Of a stretch of DNA of 64,000 bases, positions 27,386 to 36,345 are shown piece by piece. Positions within the stretch are counted from its first letter, which is position 1; every line of letters starts with the position of its first letter. A program made the translations under genes and the position numbers. Under the pieces are notes generated by a model that worked only from the letters and a program-made list of their open reading frames with translations, did no database searches and had not been told where the DNA came from. Source of the DNA: CAG-791 sp000431495 (lineage in GTDB: Bacteria > Bacillota > Clostridia > Lachnospirales > Lachnospiraceae); assembly GCA_052117605.1 (NCBI GenBank), contig JBQKIT010000010.1, one strand, 5' to 3'.

Positions 27386-29359
27386 ATGGCTTATGCACTG
27401 ACCGCATCACCGGCGTATACGGTTCGTCCGGGCACTGTGACTTTGAAGGACGGAGCTGTGTTCAGCTGTGTTTTCCATGACTGTTCCTGCTGCGGACTGA
27501 TTCTGTACCATCTTCCGGATCTGGAAGAGGTTCGCATTCCTTTTACGGATGATTACCGCTACGGAAGCCTGTACTCCGTCAGAATCGAAGGACTGACTCC
27601 GGAAGAATGGGGGTATCGGTACTATCGTGATGATTACACCTTCGACGATCCCTATGCCAGAGAGCTGATCCAGGTTGAATGCAGCGGCCAGAGAATGACG
27701 CTTTCCAGATTATATCCGTTCCCTGAAGACTCTCTTCCGGCATACGGCAGCATGAAGCATCGCGACTGGTCCGAGAGGATTCTTTACTGCGTCCACGTGA
27801 AGGGCTTTACGGCCTCCCGCACCTCACATTCTTCGGCGAAGGGAACCTTCCGCGGTCTGGCAGACAAGGCCCTGTATCTGAAAAAGCTTGGCATAAACGG
27901 AGTGGAGCTGATGCCGGTTTATGAGCTTCGCCCCGAGGCTCTTGGAAAGATTGTCGGAGAGCCGGATGGCGTGAGCGCAAGTGACCGGGAAGAGACACGC
28001 CGCGTCACCGAGGAGATCGCCGCAAACACACCGGAGCAGCCGAGGAAGGAGAACTACTGGAATTTCGGAGAAGGGTGTTATTTTGCTCCGAAGAGCTCCT
28101 ATGCCCTTTCGGACACCCCTCAGATTGAATTCCGGAAGATGGTGGAGACACTTCATAAAAACGGAATCGAAGTATTCCTGCAGCTGTATTTTCCTGATAA
28201 TGTTACGATTCAGACGCAGCTGGAGACAGCGCGGTTTTACGTGACGCACTATCAGATTGACGGCTTTCACCTAAAGGGCAATGCATCGGCGCTGCAGACC
28301 ATCGCATCGGATCCGATGCTGAGCGGCACCGCCTTGTTCTATTACAATTTCCCGTATGAGGATCTGCAGAAGGAGGACAAGGAGAATCCAACCGTCGGGA
28401 AACCGTCCGTGAAGCATCTCTGCGAGTACAATGACACGTTTCAGACGCTGGCACGGCGTTTCATCAAGAGTGACAATCAGGTCCTTCGTGAATTTATCAG
28501 GCTCTTCGTCACCGTTCCGTCGGGACATGGCTGTGTTCACTATGTGACCAACTATGAGGGCTTTACGCTGGCGGATCTGGTTTCCTATAACTGGAAGCAC
28601 AACGACGCAAACGGCGAGAACGGGCGCGACGGCTGCGAGAACAACTGGAGCTGGAACTGCGGCGTGGAAGGACCCAGCCATAAAAAGGACATCCGTGCGC
28701 TCCGAAACCGTCAGATGCGCAATTTCATGACGGTCAATCTTCTGGCGCAGGGGACGCCGCTCCTTCTTGCAGGAGATGAGCGCTGCAACTCCCAGGGAGG
28801 CAACAACAATCCGTACTGCCAGAACAATGAGATCGGCTGGCTGAACTGGAAGGATACCGTGGACAGCAAGGCACTGCTGGTATTCACCCAGAAGCTGACT
28901 GCCTTTCGCAAGGACCATGGCGTTTTCCGGAGAAAGACACCGTTTGGCTTTAATGATCCGAAGGTGATTGGCTATCCGGATATTTCTCTGCATGGAAGCG
29001 AAGCCTGGAAGCCGGATCTGTCGGGCTATTCTCATACCGTCGGGATCCTGCTCCCGGAAGCCTATGATGAAGAAAACCCGCGGGATTCTTTCCTGTACCT
29101 TGCCATGAACATGCACTGGCACAGTCAGATGCTTGCTCTTCCCAAGCTTCCTGCAGGCTACCGCTGGAGGCTTCTGATGGATACCTTCCTGGACGAACCG
29201 TTTCAGGAGCCCGCGAAGGATCTTCCCGATTCCAGAAATGTGACTGTTCGGGGACGATCCATTCAGATCCTGCAGGCACTGCCTGTTCCGGAAGAGGAAA
29301 TTCAGAAAACGGAGAAGAAAAAAGCTCCGATTGCAACGATTGGAATCCGAAAAGCATGA
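27386..29359 (+). CDS. GH13/GlgX-like protein, apparently catalytically inactive
   Basis: This 657-residue protein aligns by eye with glycogen-debranching GlgX/isoamylase enzymes, notably from residue 386 (GFTLADLVSYNWKHNDANGE) and in the LLAGDERCNSQGGNNNPYCQ region. The four GH13 active-site regions are altered: region I reads LYFPDN instead of VVYNHT (about residue 263); region II reads DGFHLK at 292-297, so the nucleophile Asp is Lys297; region III lacks the acid Glu (FYYNFPYED); region IV reads TNYEGF at 388-393, so the His-Asp pair is Tyr390-Glu391. It may bind glucan without cutting it. Its stop overlaps the next gene (ATGA). Confidence 0.82.
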   Translation: MAYALTASPAYTVRPGTVTLKDGAVFSCVFHDCSCCGLILYHLPDLEEVRIPFTDDYRYGSLYSVRIEGLTPEEWGYRYYRDDYTFDDPYARELIQVECSGQRMTLSRLYPFPEDSLPAYGSMKHRDWSERILYCVHVKGFTASRTSHSSAKGTFRGLADKALYLKKLGINGVELMPVYELRPEALGKIVGEPDGVSASDREETRRVTEEIAANTPEQPRKENYWNFGEGCYFAPKSSYALSDTPQIEFRKMVETLHKNGIEVFLQLYFPDNVTIQTQLETARFYVTHYQIDGFHLKGNASALQTIASDPMLSGTALFYYNFPYEDLQKEDKENPTVGKPSVKHLCEYNDTFQTLARRFIKSDNQVLREFIRLFVTVPSGHGCVHYVTNYEGFTLADLVSYNWKHNDANGENGRDGCENNWSWNCGVEGPSHKKDIRALRNRQMRNFMTVNLLAQGTPLLLAGDERCNSQGGNNNPYCQNNEIGWLNWKDTVDSKALLVFTQKLTAFRKDHGVFRRKTPFGFNDPKVIGYPDISLHGSEAWKPDLSGYSHTVGILLPEAYDEENPRDSFLYLAMNMHWHSQMLALPKLPAGYRWRLLMDTFLDEPFQEPAKDLPDSRNVTVRGRSIQILQALPVPEEEIQKTEKKKAPIATIGIRKA

Positions 29360-29931
29360 ACGACAACCGAATTACCTTACACAAAACCATCGCGCATTTC
29401 CGGACAATTACTCATCACAGACATGTGGTGTGTCGGGAATGCTTTCAGGTCGGACTGTACTGGCAGGGACTCACACACGATCTCTCCAAATACAGTCCGA
29501 CCGAATTCTGGGTGGGAGCCCGCTATTATCAGGGGACCCGCTCACCGAACAACGCAGAGCGCGAGGACAAGGGGCTTTCCACCTCCTGGCTGCATCATAA
29601 GGGCAGAAACCGGCATCACTATGAATACTGGATGGATTATTCCGCAAAGAGGCATGACGGCATCGCAGGAAGCGGAATCATTGCCTGCCGAATGCCGCTT
29701 CGCTATGTGATGGAAATGTTTATGGACCGGATCGCGGCATCCAAAACCTACAACGGCGCCGCCTACAAGGATACGGATCCCATCGCCTATTATCAGCGGG
29801 GCGACACGAGACAGTTCCTGCATCCGGATACCGCGGATCTTCTGGAAAGCCTTCTGGTCCTTCTTGCAGAGGAGGGAGAGGAAAAAGCCTTTGCAAAGGT
29901 AAGAGAGCTTCTGCAGAAGGGAACGTACTAA
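29356..29931 (+). CDS. DUF5662 family protein
   Basis: This 191-residue protein matches the DUF5662 family, with GLYWQGLTHDLSKYSPTEF and SWLHHKGRNRHHYEYW. The clustered His and Asp residues (HFRTITHHRHV, THDLSK, HHKGRNRHH) suggest a metal-binding helical fold, but no activity is established. Homologues are sometimes mislabelled catalase; no catalase motif is present. It overlaps the GH13-like gene by four bases and is followed by the next gene after six bases, so the three are one translational unit. Confidence 0.85.
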   Translation: MNDNRITLHKTIAHFRTITHHRHVVCRECFQVGLYWQGLTHDLSKYSPTEFWVGARYYQGTRSPNNAEREDKGLSTSWLHHKGRNRHHYEYWMDYSAKRHDGIAGSGIIACRMPLRYVMEMFMDRIAASKTYNGAAYKDTDPIAYYQRGDTRQFLHPDTADLLESLLVLLAEEGEEKAFAKVRELLQKGTY

Positions 29932-29937
29932 ACGGAC

Positions 29938-30744
29938 ATGGAAGCAGAAGAACGTGAAGCTTTTACAAAAGCGGTTCAGAGCATTCTGACCGTCAGTCCG
30001 CGCGTACGGGAAGGAATCGGCATGCAGAAGGAAAAATCGCTTCATGCCATTCTGAAAAACTACGTGGACCCCTGCACGACACATCAGGAGGTTCCGGTCG
30101 GCAATTACATTGCGGACATCTGCTGCGAGGAAGAAAAGTCCATCACAGAGATCCAGACCGCAAACTTCGGTGCCATGAAGGAGAAGCTGGATGCGTTTCT
30201 CCCGGAATACAAGGTTACGATTCTTCATCCGATTCCGCACAGGAAAACCGTATGCTGGATCGATCCGGAAACAGGAGAGATCACTGCAAGAAATGCCTCC
30301 ACGCAGATCGGAAGCTTTTATCAGCTTTTCCGGGAACTGTCGCGCATTACGGATTATCTGACAAGGCCGGGACTTACCATCGAAGCACTTCTTCTGGATC
30401 TTGACGAGTACCGGCTGCAGGATGGCTGGGGAAACGGCGGGAAACGGGGCTCACATCGCTTTGACCGCATGCCGGATGCTGTTTCTGACCGGCTTGTGCT
30501 GCAAAAGCCCGAGGATTATTCGGTGTTTCTTCCCATGACGGCGCTGCCGGAGCCCTTCACCGCAAAGGATCTGGAGGCCGCTGTCGGCATTCACCGGAAA
30601 TCCGTTCAGTACTCTGCGGTTCTGAAGGTACTGACTGCAGTCGGTGTGACGGAGCGTGTCGGCCTCACCTCACGGCGCGCCTATCTGTATCAGGTGAGAA
30701 TTCCGAACAAAACAGGACACGATTACTGCCGGAAAAGGCGGTGA
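29938..30744 (+). CDS. Putative PD-(D/E)xK-like protein with C-terminal winged helix
   Basis: I do not recognise a named family for this 268-residue protein. Residues 51-73 contain E51, GNYIAD with D60, then strand ITEIQ with E71 and Q73, a spacing like PD-(D/E)xK nuclease folds with Q in place of K. The end (about residues 200-255, FTAKDLEAAVGIHRKSVQYS onward) looks like a winged-helix DNA-binding domain. Nuclease activity is only a suggestion. The start ATG lies six bases after DUF5662 and the stop 16 bases before pepT. Confidence 0.65.
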   Translation: MEAEEREAFTKAVQSILTVSPRVREGIGMQKEKSLHAILKNYVDPCTTHQEVPVGNYIADICCEEEKSITEIQTANFGAMKEKLDAFLPEYKVTILHPIPHRKTVCWIDPETGEITARNASTQIGSFYQLFRELSRITDYLTRPGLTIEALLLDLDEYRLQDGWGNGGKRGSHRFDRMPDAVSDRLVLQKPEDYSVFLPMTALPEPFTAKDLEAAVGIHRKSVQYSAVLKVLTAVGVTERVGLTSRRAYLYQVRIPNKTGHDYCRKRR

Positions 30745-30760
30745 GAAAGGAAGCGAAGCT

Positions 30761-32083
30761 ATGGCAACATTACATTTTGACAAAGAGCAGCTGGCAGATC
30801 GCCTGATCCGCTATGCGAAGGTGTTTACACAGTCCAAAGAGGGAGTCAATGACACTCCATCCACTCCCTGCCAGAGAGATCTGGCAAGGCTCCTTGTGCA
30901 TGAGCTTAAGGAGATGGGTGCCTCGGACGTGGTTCTGGATGAGGAGAAATGCTACGTCTATGCAACAATCCCGGGCAATATCCCTGCTTCGAAGGAAAAG
31001 CTTGACGCACGAAGCGACAAAGAGAGCAAACGACGGGAAAATACCGCACCGATTATCGGTCTTGCAGCGCATATGGATACCTCGAATGCGGTGGATGCCA
31101 GCGGTCATCCGGAAATTCATCCCCGCAAAATTGAAAATTATGACGGCGAAAGCATTCTTCTGAATGAGGAGGAGCATATTACGCTTCGTCCCGAGGAGTT
31201 CCCGGAGCTTGCCGGTAAAAAGGGAAAAACCCTGATTGTCACGGACGGAACGACGGTTCTCGGAGGAGATGACAAGGCAGGTGTCGCAGAAATCATGGCT
31301 GCTGCGGAATTTCTGCTTCAGCATCCCGAGATTGCTCACGGAACCATCCGCATCATGTTCACGCCGGATGAAGAGGTGGGAAACGGCACCCGCAATATGA
31401 ACCGGGATGAATTTGCTGTGGACTATGCCTATACGGTGGACGGCGGAGGAATCGGAGAGCTGGAATACGAAAACTTCAACGCAGCCTCCGCTCACATCAC
31501 GATTCAGGGACTTTCGACGCATCCGGGCAGTGCCAAGGGGAAAATGCGGAACGCGCTTCTTGTTGCCATGGAATTCAACGCACTTCTTCCGGAGAACGAA
31601 ATTCCTGCAAGAACCGAGGGCTACGAGGGCTTCTATCATCTGGATGAAATGCACGGAACCACAGATTCCGCGGAAATGGACTATATCATCCGGGATCATG
31701 ACCGGGAGAAATTTGAACACCGCAAAAAGGTCGTTCTGGATGCCGCCGAAGAAATCAATAAGAAATACAACGCCAGCGTTGTTACAGCAGATGTAAACGA
31801 CAGCTATTACAACATGGTAGAAAAAATCCGTCCGCATATGCATCTCATTGACAATGCGACGGCGGCCATGAAGGAGATTGGCGTTGCACCGGTGATTTCT
31901 CCGATCCGCGGAGGAACGGATGGTGCCGTTATGAGCTTCCTTGGCATTCCCTGCCCGAATCTCTTCACAGGCAGCTACAACTTTCACAGCCGCTATGAAT
32001 ACGTTGTTGCCGAGGAAATGGCTCTCGGCGCCGAAACACTGATAAGGATACTGAACAGATATGCAGAATACGAACTTGACTGA
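30761..32083 (+). CDS. pepT: Peptidase T (tripeptide aminopeptidase)
   Basis: This 440-residue M20 metallopeptidase removes the N-terminal residue of tripeptides. Zinc-site motifs are GLAAHMDTSNAVD, LGGDDKAGVAE, FTPDEEVGNGT and the final His in TGSYNFHSRYEY. It is about 30 residues longer than E. coli PepT, mainly from a charged insert near residues 70-100 (EKLDARSDKESKRREN). The stop lies inside the next gene's beginning (23-base overlap with miaB in another frame). Confidence 0.94.
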   Translation: MATLHFDKEQLADRLIRYAKVFTQSKEGVNDTPSTPCQRDLARLLVHELKEMGASDVVLDEEKCYVYATIPGNIPASKEKLDARSDKESKRRENTAPIIGLAAHMDTSNAVDASGHPEIHPRKIENYDGESILLNEEEHITLRPEEFPELAGKKGKTLIVTDGTTVLGGDDKAGVAEIMAAAEFLLQHPEIAHGTIRIMFTPDEEVGNGTRNMNRDEFAVDYAYTVDGGGIGELEYENFNAASAHITIQGLSTHPGSAKGKMRNALLVAMEFNALLPENEIPARTEGYEGFYHLDEMHGTTDSAEMDYIIRDHDREKFEHRKKVVLDAAEEINKKYNASVVTADVNDSYYNMVEKIRPHMHLIDNATAAMKEIGVAPVISPIRGGTDGAVMSFLGIPCPNLFTGSYNFHSRYEYVVAEEMALGAETLIRILNRYAEYELD

Positions 32084-33587
32084 ATCCACTGTAAAACCAA
32101 GAGTTCCCATGCCGGCAAAGCGTCCGGAGAGTGAGCGCAGACAGGCATCGGAGGAAGAGCTTGCAAGGCAGGAGGAATACCTGAAAAAGGCGCAGATTTA
32201 TACGGCGCAGCTTGCAGGCATCCTTGGCAGAACACCGACCTTTCACGTGCAGAACTTCGGCTGTCAGATGAATGCCCGGGATGCAGAAAAGCTTGCCGGC
32301 ATTCTCCGGAATGCCGGATTCGAGGAGATTGAGGCGGAATCGGCGGATTTTGTCATCTACAACACCTGTACGGTCCGTGACAATGCCGATCAGCACTTCT
32401 TCGGGCGTCTTGGCCGCGCCGCACACTTTAAAAAGCATAGTCCCTATATGAAGATTGCCGTCTGCGGCTGTATGACGCAGGAAGAGAGTGCGGTGGAAAA
32501 GATTAAAAAGAGCTACCCGTATGTGGATCTTATTTTCGGAACGCATAACCTGTTCTGCTTTCCGCAGTACCTCTGCGAGGTATACGAGTCGAAAAACGGA
32601 GGCTTTGATCCCAAAGGTCACAAGATCACACAGATCTGGGATGCCACGGACGAGATTGTTGAGGATCTTCCCGTAGAGCGCAAGTACTCCTATAAATCCG
32701 GCATCAACATTATGTTCGGCTGCGACAATTACTGCACCTACTGCATCGTTCCCTATGTCCGCGGTCACGAAAGATCAAGGCAGCCCGGGGATATTATAAG
32801 AGAATGTGAAAAGCTTGCGGCAGACGGCGTGGTGGAAGTGATGCTTCTTGGACAGAACGTCAATTCGTACGGAAGAGATCTCGAGACGCCCTGCAGCTTT
32901 GCCGAGCTCCTGTCCGCAGTTGCCGAGGTTCCCGGAATCAAACGGGTCCGTTTCATGACGCCTCACCCTAAGGATATGGGGCGCGACGTGCTTGAGGTCA
33001 TCCGGGATCACCCGAACATTGCAAGGCACATTCATTTCCCGCTGCAGTCCGGCTCCAATGAGATTCTCCGCAGGATGAACCGGCGCTACACCAGAGAGCA
33101 GTTTATGGAGCGCGCCGCGGAAATCCGTGAAATCATTCCGGATGCGGCCATTACAACCGATATCATTGCAGGCTTTCCGGGGGAAACCGAAAAGGACGTG
33201 GATGATACCGTTGATGTCATCGAGAAGGTCTGCTTTGACAATGCCTACACCTTTATCTATTCGCCCAGAAAGGGAACTCCTGCTGCCGCTATGGAGCAGG
33301 TTCCGAAGGAAGAGGTGCAGAAGGGCTTTGACAGAATCCTCGCCGCAGTTCAGGAAAATGCGAGAAAACGCGCAGGTGCTCTTGCGGGAAGAACCATGAC
33401 CGCCCTGGCAGAAGAGGTCAACACGCAGGATCCGGAGTATATTACCTGCCGCCTCTCCAACAATATCATTGTTCATGTCAGGGGAGATGCCTCCATGATC
33501 GGACATTTCTATGATGTGACCCTGGATGAATGCCGTAATTTTTACTACTTTGGAACTGTTCTTTGCGAAAACGTGAAGGGATATTGA
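32061..33587 (+). CDS. miaB: tRNA-2-methylthio-N6-dimethylallyladenosine synthase
   Basis: This 508-residue radical-SAM enzyme adds the 2-methylthio group to i6A37 of tRNA. The N-terminal UPF0004 domain carries cluster cysteines in NFGCQMN, YNTCTVRDNA and AVCGCMTQE; the radical-SAM motif is CDNYCTYC; a C-terminal TRAM domain follows. It has an extra 60-residue charged N-terminus. The start at 32061 has AAGGA 11 bases upstream; ATG 32110 is an alternative that loses 16 residues. It is grouped with miaA, which makes its substrate, on the same gene string. Confidence 0.94.
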   Translation: MQNTNLTESTVKPRVPMPAKRPESERRQASEEELARQEEYLKKAQIYTAQLAGILGRTPTFHVQNFGCQMNARDAEKLAGILRNAGFEEIEAESADFVIYNTCTVRDNADQHFFGRLGRAAHFKKHSPYMKIAVCGCMTQEESAVEKIKKSYPYVDLIFGTHNLFCFPQYLCEVYESKNGGFDPKGHKITQIWDATDEIVEDLPVERKYSYKSGINIMFGCDNYCTYCIVPYVRGHERSRQPGDIIRECEKLAADGVVEVMLLGQNVNSYGRDLETPCSFAELLSAVAEVPGIKRVRFMTPHPKDMGRDVLEVIRDHPNIARHIHFPLQSGSNEILRRMNRRYTREQFMERAAEIREIIPDAAITTDIIAGFPGETEKDVDDTVDVIEKVCFDNAYTFIYSPRKGTPAAAMEQVPKEEVQKGFDRILAAVQENARKRAGALAGRTMTALAEEVNTQDPEYITCRLSNNIIVHVRGDASMIGHFYDVTLDECRNFYYFGTVLCENVKGY

Positions 33588-33599
33588 GGTAAGAAACAC

Positions 33600-36287
33600 A
33601 TGTCTTTTCCGAAAACCGAAGATGTATCGCCGATGATGCAGGAATACCTGCGCACCAAACAGGAGCACCCGGAGTGCCTTCTGTTTTACCGGCTTGGCGA
33701 TTTCTATGAAATGTTTTTTGATGATGCGGAGGTTGCCTCGAAGGAGCTGGAGCTGACGCTGACCGGAAAGTCCTGCGGATTGAACGAGCGGGCACCGATG
33801 TGCGGCATCCCGTTTCACGCCGTAGACATCTACATTGCAAAGCTCGTGGAAAAGGGATACCGCGTCGCCATCTGCGAACAGGTTGAGGATCCGCGTTTTG
33901 CCAAAGGTCTGGTAAAGCGCGAGGTGACAAGGATCGTGACGCCCGGCACCAATGTCAGTCCGGAAACGCTGGACGAGCATAAGAACAACTATATCATGGC
34001 AGTGTTCTATGATGCGGGCGGCGGAACGTGCGGGCTTGCGGTCAGTGACATCTCAACCGGTGACTTTTATGCCACACAGGTCTCGGGGATTCAGAAAATC
34101 CTGGACGAAATTCAGAAATACCTTCCCTCTGAGATTGTCTGCAACGAAGCCTTTATGATGAGCGGCATTGACATTCAGGATCTCAGAAACCGCCTCTCCA
34201 TTGTCATCAATACGCTGGATGCCCATTATTTCGGCGAAAACGACTGCAGGCAGATCCTGCTGAAGCATTTCCGCGTATCGAGTCTTCTGGCTCTTGGCAT
34301 CGACGACCTGAAGGCGGCTCTGCCCGCCTGCGGGGCGCTGCTTCGCTATCTTTATGATACGCAGATGAACGATCTGTCCAATATCACAAGGATCGATGCC
34401 TACCTGTCCGGCAAGTATATGCTGCTGGACACCGCGACCAGGCGCAATCTTGAGCTGACGGAGACCCTTCGTGAGAAAAAGGTTCACGGCTCGCTTCTTT
34501 GGGTCCTCGATAAAACCAAAACAGCGATGGGCGCAAGACTTCTTCACCAGTTTCTGGAGCAGCCGCTCATTGATGAGGAAGAAATCCGGAAGCGCTTTGA
34601 TGCTCTGGAGGCACTCCAGAACAACAATGTGGACCGGGATGAAATGCGTGAGTATCTGAGTCCTGTCTATGATCTAGAGCGTCTGCTTACCAAGATCAGC
34701 TATGGAAGCGCCAATCCCAGGGATCTTGTTGCATTCCGGGAATCGCTTCGCATGGTGCGGCCGATCCGCCAGGTTCTGCAGGGCTTTACGGCTCAGGAGC
34801 TGGTCCGGATCCGTGAGGATCTTGGAGATTTCGATGAACTGGTGAGCCGCCTGGATCAGGCAATTGATGACGATCCGCCTCTTGCCATGAAGGAGGGCGG
34901 CATCATCAAAAAAGGCTACAACGCGGACATCGATTCCTTCCGTGAAGCGAAGACCGGCAGCCGCCGGCTTCTTGCGCAAATGGAGGAGGAGGTTCGCGAA
35001 TCCACCGGAATCAAGAATCTGAAGGTCAAGTACAACAATGTGTTCGGCTATTTCTTCGAGGTCACCAATTCCTTTAAGGATCTCGTGCCGGATTATTTTG
35101 AACGGAAGCAGACGCTTGTAGGGAGCGAGCGCTATACAACGCCGCAGCTCAAGGACCTGGAGGCCAGAATCCTTGGCGCAGAGGATAAGCTGAATGATCT
35201 GGAATACGAGGAGTTCGACAAGCTCCGCAAGGAGATTTCCTCCCGCGTCGCTGAAATTCAGAAGGCTGCAAAGGCAGTTGCCTATATCGATGTTTATGCC
35301 TCCCTGTCTCTCGTTGCAGAGCGCTACGGATATGTTCGTCCGAAACTCAACGACAAAGGAATCATTCGGATCAAAGACGGAAGGCATCCCGTTGTAGAAC
35401 GGATGATGCCCGGAGACTTTGTCTGCAACGACACGGTGCTTGACAGCAAAAAGGACTGCATCGCCGTCATTACCGGTCCGAATATGGCCGGGAAATCAAC
35501 CTACATGAGGCAGGTTGCCCTGATTGTCCTGATGAGTCAGATCGGAAGCTTTGTGCCTGCTGCCGCAGCGGATCTTTGCGTGGTGGACCGTATTTTCACA
35601 CGTGTAGGAGCATCGGACGATCTGGGAAGCGGACAATCAACGTTTATGGTGGAAATGAACGAAGTGGCCAACATTCTTCGAAATGCGACGCCGAAGTCAC
35701 TCCTTATCCTGGATGAGATCGGCCGCGGCACCTCGACCTTCGATGGCCTCTCCATCGCATGGGCTGTCATTGAGTACATTGCAAACCGTAAGATTCTCGG
35801 TGCCAAAACTCTCTTTGCAACGCATTACCATGAGCTGACGGAGCTGGAGGGAAAGATCAGCAGCGTCAACAACTACTGCGTGGCCGTCCGGGAAAAGGGC
35901 GATGACATCGTTTTTCTCCGAAAGATCATCAAAGGAGGCGCAGACCGTTCCTACGGCATTCAGGTTGCGCGTCTTGCCGGGATTCCGGATATCGTGATTG
36001 AACGTGCCAAAGAGATTGCCCGTCAGCTTTCGGACAATGACATCACGGAGAAAATTCAGTCGATCGAAGTAAAGGCAGGGGAGACCGGAAAGCCTGCCAG
36101 GGTCCCGCACTATGATGATGTGGACCTGAATCAGATGTCCCTCTTTGATACGGTCCAGGAAAACGATGTGCTGAAGGAGCTGCAGGAGCTGGATGTCACC
36201 AATATGACGCCGATGGATGCGCTGAATACACTCTATCGCCTGCAGTCAGAGCTGAAAAACCGTTGGGAAGCGGTCCCGAATTCATGA
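33600..36287 (+). CDS. mutS: DNA mismatch repair protein MutS
   Basis: This 895-residue mismatch sensor has the N-terminal F-x-E mismatch-reading motif as GDFYEMF, the clamp and lever domains, Walker A GPNMAGKS at residues 626-633, and LILDEIGRGTSTFDG. The C-terminus has the LDVTNMTPMDALNTLY segment conserved in clostridial MutS. It is distinct from the membrane-anchored MutS-like protein at 19.5 kb. It starts 12 bases after miaB and is followed by mutL after 58 bases. Confidence 0.98.
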   Translation: MSFPKTEDVSPMMQEYLRTKQEHPECLLFYRLGDFYEMFFDDAEVASKELELTLTGKSCGLNERAPMCGIPFHAVDIYIAKLVEKGYRVAICEQVEDPRFAKGLVKREVTRIVTPGTNVSPETLDEHKNNYIMAVFYDAGGGTCGLAVSDISTGDFYATQVSGIQKILDEIQKYLPSEIVCNEAFMMSGIDIQDLRNRLSIVINTLDAHYFGENDCRQILLKHFRVSSLLALGIDDLKAALPACGALLRYLYDTQMNDLSNITRIDAYLSGKYMLLDTATRRNLELTETLREKKVHGSLLWVLDKTKTAMGARLLHQFLEQPLIDEEEIRKRFDALEALQNNNVDRDEMREYLSPVYDLERLLTKISYGSANPRDLVAFRESLRMVRPIRQVLQGFTAQELVRIREDLGDFDELVSRLDQAIDDDPPLAMKEGGIIKKGYNADIDSFREAKTGSRRLLAQMEEEVRESTGIKNLKVKYNNVFGYFFEVTNSFKDLVPDYFERKQTLVGSERYTTPQLKDLEARILGAEDKLNDLEYEEFDKLRKEISSRVAEIQKAAKAVAYIDVYASLSLVAERYGYVRPKLNDKGIIRIKDGRHPVVERMMPGDFVCNDTVLDSKKDCIAVITGPNMAGKSTYMRQVALIVLMSQIGSFVPAAAADLCVVDRIFTRVGASDDLGSGQSTFMVEMNEVANILRNATPKSLLILDEIGRGTSTFDGLSIAWAVIEYIANRKILGAKTLFATHYHELTELEGKISSVNNYCVAVREKGDDIVFLRKIIKGGADRSYGIQVARLAGIPDIVIERAKEIARQLSDNDITEKIQSIEVKAGETGKPARVPHYDDVDLNQMSLFDTVQENDVLKELQELDVTNMTPMDALNTLYRLQSELKNRWEAVPNS

Positions 36288-36345
36288 CATAAGAAGGTGC
36301 CGGATTTTTTTCCCGGCACAGGATACGAATACAAAGGATATTTTC

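Noticed and set aside
29356..29931. Calling the DUF5662 protein a catalase
   Set aside because: No haem-catalase or Mn-catalase motif is present; the name is a database artefact.
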